64,000 nucleotides of DNA from Apoderus coryli. Lineage: Eukaryota; Arthropoda; Insecta; Coleoptera; Attelabidae. Location of the stretch: NCBI GenBank assembly GCA_911728435.2, contig OU452211.1:11638428-11702427 (forward strand), in the 5' to 3' direction. The position numbers and the translations under genes are program-made. Shown one piece after another: positions 1 through 12,392 of this stretch. The notes under the pieces are model-generated. The model was not told where the DNA came from and did not search any database. It saw only the letters and a program-made list of their open reading frames with translations. Within the stretch, counting starts at the first letter, position 1. Each line of letters begins with the position of its first letter.

Positions 1-68
1 CATACTGTAAGGATGCAGTTTAAAAGATTTTAAAATCCAATATGCTGAAGTGCGATTTATTCCTAAGT

Positions 69-380
69 TTAAAATCCAATTCGATTTATTCCTAAGTCTG
101 AAGAAATATCACTGACGCTTACATGACGATTCGCTTCCACATACGCAAGAACGCTTATAATATTATCTTCACTGCTAACTGGACGTCTTCTGAGCGGGAC
201 TGGATCAACTCTTACACTTCCCGTTTCTCGTAAACGGACTGCTAACCGACGGAACACTTTTCTGCTATGGCGTCTTCGGTCAGGATATTTAGCAGCATAT
301 TCGCGTTCATTTATTTGTCTCCATGCATGGAAACTTCCCAATTTTGTTTCATGGGTATTTAGATCTACCTCTTTTAACAA
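69..380 (-). pseudogene. N-terminal relic of an IS630/DDE_3-type transposase (DUF4817-like helix-turn-helix)
   Basis: A 103-residue reading frame with the pattern of the N-terminal helix-turn-helix half of a large insect transposase family (HTH followed by DDE_3). Visible marks are AAKYPDRRRHSRKVFRRL, then RLRETGSV, then a second helical block EANRHVSVSDISSDLGIN. In intact relatives this region binds the terminal repeats. The catalytic DDE half is missing downstream, so it is a dead fragment. Related relics occur at 4110-4470, 18700-19490 and 61690-63289. Family assignment is from remembered motif order; I have not aligned it. Confidence 0.6.
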
Positions 381-2146
381 ATTTTATGAAAGCTCTGCAT
401 TTTGGTAATTTTAATGGATCTTTCATTATTTTTATTTGTTAAACTATCAGTTTAATAAAGTTTAAACCTATTTCTTTATTTCCCATGGCATTCTTGATCA
501 CGGAAAATTAAAGATACATGATTTTTCAACGAATTTTGGTGAACAACATTCTTTTGGCCATAACTCTCAAACGAATAACGATTTTCCTGTGCGGTTTTGG
601 ACTTTTTTGTTGCAAATTCAATTTACTTTGCATTTTGGTAAAATATTTGTATCATTCTATTTAAGTTTTTAAAGAAAAATCAAAAAAACCTTAGGCGATG
701 CAAATATCGCCATCTAGCGGAGCCCCAAAAAACAATTATGATTTGAAATCTTTTTTTTCTTCATCAGCAAGGCTTGAGTTCTTAAACAAAAATTAGATTG
801 ATTAATTCGTTTATGCCAAACCAAAGTTATACACATTATCATAGGTAAAATTTCGTCCTTCCCTGCTGCCTTTATTTCAAGCCGCACAATAAAAACTGTT
901 TCACCAAAAAGATGCCGAATCTCAGTAGCATTACTGTGGTAGTATTGTTTTTCTAACTTATATTGCGAAATTTTCAATAAAAATGCATTCAGACGGATCC
1001 ATATAGGAGATGACACCAACATTAGTTTCAAGCAAAAATAATTTTTGAAATAGTTTTCAAAACGTTTCGGAAAAGTATAAATTTGGTTAAATATTTGCTA
1101 TACCTAAGTATGTGAATTTTACCTTCCCATTCTTAGAGAAATTCTTGGATACGCTAATGAATATTTCTTGTAAGTGTAAAATTTTGCTTTTTTAAATAGT
1201 AAAACTTAACGATGAAATATAAATAACAAACTAGTCCGTTACACTGTTATAATATTATATCTACTTACATTTTTAATAACAAATTATTATAAATTGTATA
1301 TGTTATACTTAACACAATTGTTTTGTTAAATTACCGCTTTAAATAAGCAATATCCAATTACTATAATCATTGGAGTTATTAACTGTACTTAGATATACAT
1401 ATAGAAATCCCTTGATAAATTCACAACTGCCTGAGTTGTTACGAATAGATAGTATCGTTAGTTTCTCAACATCACTCTTGCAATTTAGTCCCAACTCCTA
1501 AAGTCCTGGAGATTATCCACTTGCAAGTACTTAAAGCATTTCTGAAAGCTCTCAATTCAAAGTTCAGTTCAGTAATAAACAAAAAACGTTCTCAAAATTC
1601 GTTTTCGTAAACAATAGTTGAATTAAACCTGTATGTAATTAAGACTTTGCTAGATTTTTAAATATCACCCAGCATTTAAAATTATAGTTTGCGCAGTTAT
1701 TTTTCATTTAAATACGAGTATGTACAATGAGAACTAGAAAATCTTAACAAGTATTTACTTTGTATCAGTAAAAAGGAATTTAATGGCATAAATTTTACTT
1801 TATTTGTGATTTTAATTCGACAAGGAGAAACAACAACAAGTACCGATGAAAGTTTTTATAAAAGCGGATGCTGCCAAATGAAGATAAGTAGAATTAGAGG
1901 TGAAATTGTATGCGATACCACAGTATATGCACAATGGTAATTGTGAAGAGGTTACAGACACAGGTATATCACGATTTTGTTTACAATAATGTATTTATAT
2001 TTATGTTGTTGAGAGTTTTCTTAATTTTAGTTGCCTCTATCAACACAAAGTTACCTTATAATACGAGTATATTTAAATAAACGATAATTTACAAAACCAT
2101 AAAATTATTTAAGTACCTATCTAATATACAAAAATAAAATATAGAA
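381..2146. other. AT-rich intergenic stretch, no gene seen
   Basis: No reading frame here has recognisable protein features or a splice-consistent exon chain. The short frames are AT-rich and low in complexity. The part next to 2147 is presumably the 3' untranslated region of the Osiris gene that ends there. Confidence 0.5.
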
Positions 2147-5100
2147 TTACAATGACATATTCTTCTCCTTTTTAAGTTTTTCATCCTCATTCCAAGCAAA
2201 GTTACGACCACTAGTTTGTTCTTCAGACCTATCATATATGGCTTGTGTATCGTGGTAAGTCCTAACTTCATCATTTCCTTGATTAACTCCTTTATATATT
2301 ATATCAGGAGGTGTTTCCTTAGAGTAACTGTAAAAACAGGAAGAATTACTTAATATTCATTGTGTAAAATAAACAGGCATTCATCAATACTCAAAACCAT
2401 GTTGAACATCCTCAATGAAATTAAAATATTTAACTTGCATCATTACCTATAATGTCCAACAAATCCTGGATGCTGGTATGTCTGCTGATAGTGCTCTGGG
2501 GGATAATTCCCGCTAAAACTATTGTATCCGTTGAAAATCAATGAACCCAAAGCAAAAGTACTGCTTGCCAATAAAGCTAGTTTGCTGATGAATACTATTT
2601 TCTTAGCTATTAGTGCTAAGACGCCAAATAAAATGGGTATTATTGTAGCTGCGTTGAATTTGAAACCCATTAGCAGTGGCAAGACAAATTGCCTTGTGAG
2701 AAGTCGAGCTGGAAATAAAATTTCATAAATGCCAGTAATTTTGGCTTCAATTTTAGAGTTAGTGCTGAGTACACCTTAATGCTTCCTGCAATTGTCCTTA
2801 TATCTTGATAAAAGCGGCCCCTACCTTTATTAATGCAACTACCAACACAGAAAAAAATAATTCCTGCTATTTCAAAACGCTCATTGACTTTGAAGGTAAT
2901 TTATCGGTATCTACTTACCAGTTCCTGCTTCTTTCAGTTTGTGCATATTGAGCGCTTCTCGGTGTGGGTCAAGAACAAATTCTAGTACACCATTCGAACT
3001 GATAGATGGCGCCATACGCATGTAAAGGCCTGGATATAGAAAACTCATGTCCCATCGGGTGTTACGATGGGAAAAGACGTGGTCCACGGAATCTACAATT
3101 GTTCTTTAACATTTTAATTAAACAAAACCATTAATAATCTTAAAGTTTACTGAAATATGTTTGAAATATTGTGGTCAAAACATTTCGTCTATCGCAATAC
3201 TCTAGTTAAAAATGTTTTGGAAATTCTACTTAATTTCTTTTGAAGTTACAAAGTAGGTAATTTCTCATGGGAAATTATTTGTGCATTATTTCACATGCTA
3301 AAATAATTTACAGTGTAAGTTCGGAGAAGAATTTATATTTAGAGCAGCCCGTTAACATTTTCATGGCATTCCGAAATTAATAGAGCTTAAAATAACTCTT
3401 AAAGCTGAAAACTTCAACAGACAAAACTAAACTTATAGAAGTAATACTTCTAGATAAAGCATGCGTCAAATTTACAGTAGCTAACGTTTTGCTGATCATA
3501 CTGTCAGCTTCTTCAGAGCAAAATGTTTTTCCTGTTAATAAAAGTTACTTAAATTTCCTTCTTACCTGAAATTGGAAGGATCCTGTTCCGCAAAATTATA
3601 CGGTTGCTCTCTGTACTCTATTTGAGAATCTCTTGTTAGAGTTACTCCATCGATTAGCTCAAACTCCGGATGTTCATTCCAACTTTGTATTCGACTAATC
3701 GCTCCAACTCCTAAACAATGGCCCATAGTACTTTGAGGCTGAAACATAGAGTATTTTACTGTACAATACGATGGTGAAATGTTCTTCCTATTGGGCGCAA
3801 TAGGTTGAGGAGAGCCATAGTTATCAACAAAAATAATTATTTATAATATTATATGCTCAAACTCTTTTTCGTAGATTTACGAGTTACTGGAAATCCACGA
3901 AAAAGAGTTGAGGGTTGGTGAATTGGAATTCAGGATATTAAAGGGGATACCAATAAGCACGTCAGAGCTTTACCATGAGACACAATAGAAACTACAAGTT
4001 ATATTTTATTAAATTGTACTTTATTTTGACGAGTACTTAGTGACATTATGTTTTGAATATAATATCAATTAAATAACCTCCCTGCTTTGTTGACATAAAT
4101 GGATTCTTGTAGCGTAATTTCTGATTACTTTTCCAAACATATATTGTTGGGTTTGTGGTTTATTCTCGTAAACCTGTAAGGCCATAGAAAAAATTCAAAG
4201 GGTGAGAGATCGCAAGATCTTGGCGGACATTTTACATTTCCGTTTGTGCAACTGACCTGCCCATGAAACTTTTTTTGACAACAATTCGATGGTCTTGTGA
4301 GATTTGATTTAAACCAAAATTTGGAACGAGGCTAACTCCTCTAGAACCCAAGCCACGAGAGTTCGATGCACATGGTAATCAGCAGGTTTGAGTTCTTGTG
4401 TAATCTGAATTTTATAAGCTTTTAGGTGAACATCATGATGCAAAATTCATGTAATTTGTTGAGATAACGAGAGCAGTTACAATTCACATTTGGCAAAATA
4501 TAATTTGATTGATGCTGTTGCTAACACAGAAGCATAGAATGAAACCACTGACAAGCGGTTAAATCTCCGCATGCAATGATTCTAATAACGCTTTATTCAT
4601 CAAACCTGTCACAAAGCTTGAAAATTAATTTCACTACTACAAATTGATTTAATATTTATTATTTTTCACTCTTCTGACAGAACGAACAAACTACCTAGAA
4701 AATGAAAAATGCCACAACAGATATTGCGGTATTATTCGCACAACAGCGTTATAGCAAAACATTAAGATGGAAATAAATAAAATTTCAATTTCAAAATTGT
4801 TGGCTTGGAATTAGTAATGGATTTGTATTTCTTATGCTGCAAAACTAAATATATGTGGAAAATATAATGGATTATATATACAGTGTATCTACGTTAAGAA
4901 CTTGCCACCGTTGTAACTTTTTTATCTTTTGATGGATTTTGATAAACTTTTTTTATTAATTTGATTTTATTTTTAATTACTGTGTTAGTTGGTTGGTAAT
5001 TTTGACTCTTCTATTAGGTAGAGGTAAATCATTCCATGACAAGCCTGAAATTTAGGCGATCAATACACAGTTGTTTGGATAATTCACACACGAAAATGAA

Positions 5101-5531
5101 TGTTCATGAGTTAATTCCAGTTTTACTTTAGGCAAATTCTTTGGTATAAGCTGATATGTATAAGATTTCCTCGTATGCACATAATAACATAATCTCTTTG
5201 GATATATTTAATTAAGTTTTAATAACAGTATTCAGCAAATTTCAAACAAATAATAATGGTCTACGATATTCATGCTTTTCATATCGAGAGCATAGCATAA
5301 TATAATATACTGCTATGTAAGATATTCCTTAAATTAATATTATAATATGACGATACCATCTAAATTGAAAATACAAAGACGAATTTAATTAAATCTCGAT
5401 TAGCTACTTACCCTTGATATTAAACATTGTCGGAACACTTCTCCCATAGGAGCTTCATTAGCAGCTGAAACCATACCATTTAAAACAATTCTTGCGAAGA
5501 AAATTAATGTGTTTATAACATTGAACTTCAT
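2147..5531 (-). CDS. Osiris family protein (DUF1676), five exons, complete
   Basis: Coding exons on the minus strand: 5531-5412, 3738-3566, 3103-2919, 2708-2447, 2327-2147. They total 921 nt (306 residues), every junction is GT/AG and the frame is kept throughout. Residues 1-24 are a signal peptide. The paired cysteines are C36 (EVFRQCLISR) and C48 (MGHCLGVGAI). The DUF1676 core includes LYPGLYMRMAPSISSNGVLE. A long hydrophobic segment follows at about residues 168-211 (VLPLLMGFKF then ALIAKKIVFISKLALL), and the tail has DTQAIYDRS close to the family's AQxLAY-type motif. Osiris proteins act in cuticle-secreting epithelia, probably in endosomal or apical membranes. The intron 2 acceptor (3105/3104) was chosen because the nearer TAG acceptor puts a stop in frame. 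I cannot assign an Osi number. Intron 1 carries a transposon relic. Confidence 0.88.
3478..3516 (-). other. Hammerhead-ribozyme-like foldback (degenerate)
   Basis: Read on the minus strand: CTGAAGA, one unpaired A, a 5-bp stem GCTGA/TCAGC around an 8-nt loop, then AAAAC where the hammerhead core has GAAA. It lies in intron 2 of the Osiris gene. A sister copy with the intact GAAAC is at 33453-33494. Such blocks are carried by Penelope-like elements and other retroposons. The extra base before the stem and the lost G argue against cleavage by this copy. Confidence 0.45.
3856..3912. repeat. Imperfect inverted repeat (hairpin)
   Basis: A left arm at 3856-3878 and a right arm at 3891-3912 are complementary over about 22 bp with one bulge and one mismatch. 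They enclose a 12-nt loop, in intron 1 of the Osiris gene. It could be the remnant of a small foldback element. No coding content. Confidence 0.6.
4110..4470 (-). pseudogene. Internally deleted DDE_3-type transposase relic
   Basis: Minus-strand translation gives HLKAYKIQITQELKPADYH, the linker between the helix-turn-helix and DDE halves in this family. After a short gap comes CDLSPFEFFLWPY, matching the usual SPDLTPCDFFLWGY block around the last catalytic residue. The middle of the catalytic domain is missing, so an internal deletion is inferred. Stops and frame changes are present. It lies inside intron 1 of the Osiris gene on the same strand. Confidence 0.55.
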
Positions 5532-5628
5532 TTTCTCTATATTATTTTATCACCCGTTCAGAGTACCTAAAGACTATATTCATTCCGAAAATTTTTTGAC
5601 TTAAACAAAGGAACGAGCAGTTTTATTA

Positions 5629-5634
5629 TTTATA
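5629..5634 (-). promoter_or_regulatory. TATA box of the Osiris gene at 2147-5531
   Basis: TATAAA on the minus strand, 98 bp upstream of the start codon. This leaves room for a TSS about 30 bp downstream and a 5' UTR of roughly 70 nt. Position and sequence only; no initiator was confirmed. Confidence 0.5.
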
Positions 5635-6132
5635 AACTTTGACGAACGTCATGTTTCAGTGAATTTAGTGAAGTTTCCAGTGAAAGTTCCTACCACTATT
5701 CGCTTAGTAATCATTAATTAATTGCGAAAATAATAATAGTCCATTGTTTTGTGTAAAATTGTCTTTGTTTGATGTAGAGATGGTTCACACGATGTCAAGT
5801 AAAATTACTTTTTTTACATCCTACCATCATTATACGGGCTGTCCGAATTGATTATCTTATTAGGTATTACTCGTGTGGACACAATAACAGCGGTTTATTA
5901 TTGTAAACTAAATTTTTTTTTTAAATTTTCGAATCACTCCAATAACTGCAAGTACCTATGTGTATTAAGGTGACCGAAGATAGATAGAGATAGATATATT
6001 TCTTCACCATCTTATGTTACATAACATGTATAGTACGTCATAAAAGAACAAAAATTAAACAATCCAAGTTACAGCAACAAAGAAAGGCTTACAAACAAAT
6101 TAAAATAGCAACAACATAAAACAAACTAAAAT

Positions 6133-7539
6133 CTAAAAAAATCTTACAATATCGCTTCTGAAATACTCCTCAAAGGTATAAAAAGCTTGAGATATCAAAA
6201 ATGATTTAATACATTTGGTAAATTGGACTTCACCAAGGTTCTTTATGTGAGACGGCAGCTTATTATAAAATTTGACACAATAATAGTCAGAACCTTTCCT
6301 AGTCCTCAATAGGCGGTGAAATTCAGGCAATATGTCATTGTGATTTCGCGTACCATAATTATGCATATCAGAGTGTAGAGTGAAATGCGAGGCATTGGTT
6401 CGAATGTAGCCAAGACAGTTTAAGATGTACAAGGAAGGCAAAGTAAGTAGTCCGTGTTCAACAAAATACTTTTTACAGCAGTCACGCCAACCGAGCCCCA
6501 ACATTGTACGTAAACATCTCCTCTGTAGCTTGAAGATTTTCATTGCATGAGAACTATGTCCCCAGTTCAAAATACCATACGACATACGGGAAACAAAATA
6601 ACCATGATATACCGTCAACAGACTGGCGATTGAAACAATCTGCGCAAGCCTTCTGATCAGATATATGACCCTGGACAGCGAGCACCCAAGTTCTCGAACA
6701 TGACTCTCCCAGGTTAATTTAGGATCAAGATGAGCCCCAAGGAACTTCACGCGAACATCGCTCTGAAGATCGATAGGCGCAGAACGCAATGTAAAGTTCA
6801 TGCTCTGACTTTTAGCCTGATTCAAGCTCAGTTCATTTGCCAGAAACCAATTGCCTATGTCAGTCTCAACAGCATTAACCAATTCCCCTAAAGGGTCGTG
6901 TGGTCGATATCTAATCAGACTAGTTGTGTCGTCAGCAAAGAGGATTATATTGGACTCGTCTTGAAATTTGTATAAATCATTTACGTATATTAAAAACAAT
7001 AAAGGTCCCAAAACCGACCCCTGGGGCACACCCCGTCCAACCCTTCGTCTCTCCGAGTATCGTCCCCCATACAAAACGTGCTGAAAACGATCGCTGAGAT
7101 AAGAGCCAACCAAGGCAACACTGTCAACATCAAAGTTATAGTAAGAGAGTTTCTGAAGAAGTATCTCGTGTGAGACACAGTCAAAAGCCTTAGTGAGGTC
7201 ATAAAAGGAAGCAGCAAAGGTGTCACAGCCCCGCTCCATGCCATCCGAAACATATTCCAAAAGGTTATTAATTGCAAGAGTAGTAGATCTCTTATTACGA
7301 AAGCCATATTGACCTTGCATAAAGAGATTATTTGCTTCAAAATATTCAGTTATTTGATTTTTAATAATAGACTCAAAGATTTTCGAAAAAATTGGCAAGA
7401 TCGATATTGGTCGATAGTTACTGGGATCATCAACCGATCCTTTATTTTTGTAGATTGGAATAACCCTTGCGTCCTTCAAGACCGCCGGAAATACAGCGTC
7501 ACCAATGCAATGGTTTATCAACTTAGTAAGCGGCACCAC
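6133..7539 (-). pseudogene. Reverse transcriptase domain of the truncated non-LTR element
   Basis: 468 residues. RT blocks in order: VIPIYKNKGSVDDPSNYRPISILP, QGQYGFRNKRST, FYDLTKAFDCVSHEILL, GVPQGSVLGPLLFLIYVNDL and the catalytic ILFADDTTSL, followed by a thumb and the C-terminal region usual in this group. All catalytic aspartates that I can identify are present. No RNase H domain is visible. The apparent start at 7539 is not a real start: the frame runs on from the endonuclease across one stop codon. Confidence 0.85.
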
Positions 7540-7581
7540 TAGCAGATTCTTTAAAGTCCCAATAATCCTAACATTATAAGC

Positions 7582-8712
7582 TCATAACAATCCGAGCTTT
7601 TTGTGTTTTTCACGTACTTCATTAAATGTTACCGTTCTCAAACTAAATCCAGCAGCTCTAGTGGGAGACATATATTTCTCAAAAGTGACCGATGTGGCTG
7701 GTAGCTGTTTTATGATATCATCAGCCGCAGTTGTAAAGTAATCATTTAAAATATGCGCAGTCAAGTTCTCAGCTATCCCGAGATTTGGAGTTGATTCCCT
7801 ATCCTTGACCAGTCTCCACACAGCAGCAGGCCTATTAATAGCGGATGCAATATACTCCTCATAAGCCCTTCTTTTGGCCTTAGAAAGTTCAGCTCGATTT
7901 TGTTTTTTATAGTGTCTCAAGGCGACTTTAGATACAGACTGAGAATCCGATTTATGAATCAAATGCATGGTGCATAGCAGATCTCTCATCCTGCGCAAAT
8001 CATCGCTGAACCAATTTATGCGACCCAGCGCTGATCCAGCAGTGACTGTTTTAGATTTAAGAGGAAAACAACTTTCAGCTGTATTTGCAATGACATTAGT
8101 AAACGTTAGAAATCTACTATCAATGCTTATATTTTTATCATCGATAAAGTCCCAATTAATATTCTCGATTCGATTGTACAAGTTAAAAAGTCCGTATTGA
8201 GTTATGGGTCTGTAACTAATTTTTGCAACAGGCTCCGTCGGGGAAGTGCGCCCTTCAAAGGTGAAAGAAATGCCATCGTGATCGGACAGATGATGTAAAT
8301 TAAAAGGTTTGAATGTTGTGGGGTTAACATTTATATTTGTGAATACATTATCCAGACACGCACTACCTCGAGCTGGAAAAGACACAGAGCCATGCAAGCC
8401 ATAAGCCCGAAAAAAATCACACAGGTCGGCCGCTCTTGGATCAGCCGTTTCAAAATGGACATTAAAGTCTCCCGTGACAATGACACTCTGGGACAAATTT
8501 ATACTCTCCAGTATCTTAGCCATAATCTCAAAAAACCGACAGAGATCTCTATTTGGCGATCTATAAATAGTGACAATGTGGGTAGGAAAGGTTTTTAGGA
8601 AAATTCCCGCAGCCTCACAGTTCACCTCTTCCGAATTTCCGGAGATATTCAGAACTCGGTACTCAATATTGTTTTTTAGGTATATTCCTACACCTCCATG
8701 AAGATATGCCAT
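7582..8712 (-). pseudogene. APE endonuclease domain of the truncated non-LTR element
   Basis: 376 residues. Endonuclease marks are HGGVGIYLKNNIEYRV, SVIVTGDFNVHFETAD (the catalytic GDFN) and HHLSDHDGISFTF (the catalytic SDH). The first endonuclease strands are missing, so the apparent ATG at 8712 lies close to the truncation point and is not the original start. The linker to the RT follows (INWFSDDLRRMRDLL, the conserved post-endonuclease motif). It ends at a single TGA. Confidence 0.82.
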
Positions 8713-8715
8713 TCG

Positions 8716-10126
8716 TCAGAAAATCATATGAAAAGTAGATTTATTTTATAGTCATTTTCAACATGGTTTTTCACAATAATTTCAAAAGAGAACAGGAAAT
8801 TTTGAACATGTTTGTAAGTAGAATCCTTGAGTCTCCTTGCCATTTAACATTCTTGAAAGGGATGCACCTCACCTTACAATATCCTATCAATATTTTTCAA
8901 AAATCTCACAATAAGTTTTCAGCAAGAATGGTGCCTCAGACTTGAGTTAGAGTTGCTGATAAGAGAGCGGTTGAGTTAAAACGCTGTATTTTTGCATTAC
9001 GATAGGTAAAATGTCTGTATATCTTAACTTAAAAACTTTGAGGATTTAGGTTTATTACTGCTATAGAATTATGCGACACCACAATAGATCTAGATAACTA
9101 CTATGAATTAATGTCCTTTACAGCAATTTCATACACATTTGGGGGTTACTAATACCATACCATCTTTAGCAATAAATTACTGTGCATGCATGTCTTCCTG
9201 TAATTTGCAACTGCGGTTGTTTTCGTACTCGCATGTCATTGACCAATCTCTGGATTGTATCACACAATCACGTACAGACATATAGAAGCTTTAGTTTAAC
9301 AAGTTGATATGTAACTGTGACCGCCAATCAATAAAGTGCTGAAGTGCTTGTGGAAATTTTGTGTAATTTGTAGAAGAACAATGGAACATTTTAGAGCACC
9401 ATAACATGTGATCGATTTTACACAGCATCACTTTCTTTACAGAATTTAATATATCGACTAACAGTTGTATATACAGAGGAATGCGTTGTAAATTTTAGAA
9501 AGCTTGAATATGATGAAAATTGAATTTGATTTCCTCAACAAGCAAATTAACCGTTAAACTTCAACGACTTCTAATTAAATTTAATATTCCCAGGGAACAA
9601 AATAAAATAAAAAAATGTCGAAATTGAAATTGTAGCTGACAATATTTAAAGTTTATAAATGTTTATAATATAACCCTTCATAATATCATTGTCCTGCCTA
9701 AATTATGCCCCATTTGCTTGATATTTTATCGAATTTATGCCTGGATGACTTTTCGTCCTTAAATGGTTTAGAATTTACAGCAGGAACTGCTGTTCTGACT
9801 TCGAAATAATTATCTATAAAACCGTCTACTTACTGACACAAATTACAAATGCTTAAACTTTATATAGTTAAATTTAAAACATCTAGAAAGTAATGCATTT
9901 TCAATTAAATTATTATCAATTAAGTTTAAGTAAGCAACTATAAAATGTAATTTGTTACTTATATTTTCACTAATAAAAGTTTATTTAAGTATATCAGTGA
10001 CTTTAAGTAGGTGCAATGTCACCGAAGGAAATTAATTATACATATAGCGCCGTACTGATTTTGACTTCTATTAAATAATTCTTTAACCATATTAACTTAG
10101 CAGTAGCGGATCTCAAAAACTTATTC
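8716..10126. other. Intergenic stretch, no gene seen
   Basis: No splice-consistent exon chain, conserved domain or repeat boundary could be supported. The sequence is AT-rich with short frames only. Confidence 0.45.
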
Positions 10127-11700
10127 ATATAATAATAATAATAAAGGACTTTATTAAAGGGCGAGTTTCAGTACAGTGGCAGATGTCACTGTTCTGTTCA
10201 GCTAACCCTGAAAATATAACATAATGTTACAAACAAAAAAATTTGCTACCAAAGTACAATCATTATAATATTTTTTGAAACATACAATAATAATAACATA
10301 CAATTATAAAATAGACAATAAAAAACTAGGTACAACTCAAAGCTCATTAATCCATTCAAAAAAAAAGTACAATAAATGAACGTATCTAACTCAAATTTGA
10401 TTTACAAATTAGCATCTTATGTAATTTAATTCTAAATAAATTTTTTGGTAATGTTCTTAAATCAGAGAGTTCATTCATGTATTTCGCTATCATATAAAAG
10501 AAAGATCGTTTACACATTTCCGTAGAGTGAACAGGTGGGGTAAGGGCATGTTTGTGACGCACATTTATATTGTGAACACGCACATATTATTATTATTATT
10601 ATTATTATTTATATTGTGAACATCTGTGCAGTATCTTATTCTCTGGTACAAATATGGTGGAGATTTGTCACACAAAATTTTGTGAAAACGACATACAGAA
10701 TTATAGTATCTTCGGTCTTCCATGTTTAGCCATCTAATCGCAGACAAAGTGTGAGATATCCTTTGAAATTTCCGTATTCCGAAGATCAGGCGAAGACACA
10801 AATTCTGTAAACGGGATTTTGAGATCTGCGTAATGCATGGAGCGTAGATGACATCGCAGTAGTTAAGTTGTGATAAGACTAAAGCCTCGCATAATTTTGC
10901 TTTTATAGGAACACTCAGCACAGAGCGGTGCTGAAATATTAATTTAAGATTCATATATCCAATTTGGATGCGTTTTCAAATATACTCCTCATATCTGAGG
11001 TTCTGATCCATTAAGAGTCCCAGATTTCTCACTACGGTCCTAAATTCAACTGGTTTCCCCTCCAAACTCAAACCGTCCTTATAGAGCTCAAGAAATGTCT
11101 GTCTGTCCCCTCTTCTACCGAATAAATTGCCAACTGTCTTATCGGGATTGAGTTTTAAGCAATGCTCTCGCGAGAAAGGAGAAGGTCCACACAAATCCGC
11201 ATTAAAAGCTGCAATTGCCTGAGGAGCCTCATCAAGAGTGAATGACAGATACATCTGTGTATCGTCAGCGTAGTAATGCTGTTGGCATGATATAAAAGCA
11301 GATGGAAAATTTGAGCTGTACAAAGTGAACAAGAGCGGACCCAGTATCGATCCTTGTAGAACTCCCTTACTAATTTTTTAAAAATAGAAGACAATTTACT
11401 TTTGTAAGTGACTGCTTGTGATCTCTCATCAAGATAATCAGTAAAAAGTCTTAATGACGAATCCGATAACCCGACATATCTTAATATCGACTTCATCAGG
11501 CTGTGGTCAAGCGTGTCAAATGCCTTAGAAAAATCAGCAAGGATCAACACCGTCAACTTTCCCCTGTTCGTGGCTTCCAAAATGTCGTCAGTAATATTTA
11601 AACGGGCTGAGACACAGTCATAACCCGGTCTAAATCCTGATTGTACGCTTAGAATTACACTTTTCTTATTAAGGTAAGAGCGCAGCTGGCCTTCAATTAA
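10127..11700 (-). mobile_element. Decayed non-LTR reverse transcriptase (CR1/L2- or Jockey-like)
   Basis: Minus strand. From 5' to 3': QSGFRPGYDCVSARLN, LTVLILADFSKAFDTLDHSLM, then after a frameshift HYYADDTQMYLSF (catalytic YADD) and CLKLNPDKT. After more shifts come the C-terminal blocks LNYCDVIYAPC and PYLYQRIRY. The coding region is split over at least four frames, so it is dead. The 3' end is a (TTA)n tail at about 10127-10144. The YADDTQ..CLKLNP pattern is commonest in CR1/L2-type elements. A 44-bp insertion interrupts it (see 10563-10622). Confidence 0.8.
10563..10622. repeat. 16-bp direct repeat flanking a (TTA)n-tailed insert
   Basis: The same 16-mer, ATTTATATTGTGAACA, occurs at 10563-10578 and 10607-10622. 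Between them are a few unique bases and a (TTA)n run. This is what a minimal target-primed insertion of a TTA-tailed retroposon would leave. The net 44 bp shift the frame of the older RT relic. Confidence 0.7.
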
Positions 11701-11704
11701 TTAA

Positions 11705-12110
11705 TATATATACTAAGAACTTCATAGTTAACAAATCGAAAGCAATTTGCATCCTATATTGGATTTATTCCAATAATTACATCAGGTGATCCTCAGGGTT
11801 CGAAACTTGGTCCTCTAATGTGACTTTTGTATATCAAAGATCTTGACCAGTGAATTTTGGTATGAAATTGCTCCAGCTTAATCGCTGAGATTAACATCAA
11901 AGTGTTTTTGTAATTGGAGTTACCAAAGTTTTAACAAAGTCAAAAAGCTCCAAGAGTGATTAAATTATCTGACATGATGGAGGGTTTTTCCTCAAAACTT
12001 TTACAAACATGTAGTTCTAAGTACAGTAAGAATGCTATTTGTGACATTTTAAATAAGTAGGATATGCTAAATGGCAGTTTTACTATAAATGAAAATACCT
12101 ATAATCTAAA
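11705..12110 (+). pseudogene. Small reverse transcriptase fragment
   Basis: Plus-strand translation around 11785-11860 reads SGDPQGSKLGPLM, a stop, then LLYIKDLDQ. This matches the RT block usually written as GVPQGSxLGPLLFxLYINDL. About 40 nt later a degenerate LIAEINIKVFL sits where FADDIKVF is expected. Heavily mutated, no boundaries seen. Confidence 0.5.
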
Positions 12111-12311
12111 AAAGAAGCAATAATTAAAATACTTGTAGCAAAATTAGGACCAATTTTTGTTTGTGTTCTAATTCATTTAACTTAATGTTATCTGATTTGC
12201 TGTCATGTTTGTGTCATGTTACGCTACTGTAAATTACCTTCGTACTAAATTAGTTTAATTTTATTTTCATCTGCCCTACTAATGCATATAACTTCATATA
12301 AACATCAATTC

Positions 12312-12318
12312 TATAAAA
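12312..12318 (+). promoter_or_regulatory. TATA box of the plus-strand Osiris gene
   Basis: TATAAAA 75 bp upstream of the start codon at 12393, leaving a TSS near 12342 and a short 5' UTR. Spacing is as expected; no experimental support. Confidence 0.5.
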
Positions 12319-12392
12319 GCTTTTTTATCATAATTTTACCTCTACATTTAACTTTAAACTAGGCAACTAAACAGACAGTTTGTAAAAGAAAA

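Larger units (their letters stand above)
5973..8715 (-). mobile_element. 5'-truncated non-LTR retrotransposon (APE endonuclease + reverse transcriptase)
   Basis: The element reads on the minus strand from about 8715 to a TCTATC/TATC microsatellite tail at about 5973-6000. It contains most of an APE-type endonuclease and a full reverse transcriptase, with about 135 nt of 3' UTR. The 5' end is cut inside the endonuclease, as expected for target-primed reverse transcription. The two coding halves are in the same frame and separated only by one TGA codon at 7582-7584. It belongs to the broad Jockey/CR1/R1 group; I cannot fix the clade. It lies between two divergently oriented Osiris genes. Confidence 0.85.

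Noticed and set aside
3092..3103. TAG acceptor 12 nt further into Osiris exon 3
   Set aside because: Using it gives an in-frame stop within ten codons. The AAAG acceptor at 3105-3104 keeps the conserved frame.
11797..11803. GGTTCGA as a tRNA B-box
   Set aside because: It falls inside an RT motif (PQGSKLGP) and no cloverleaf can be drawn around it.
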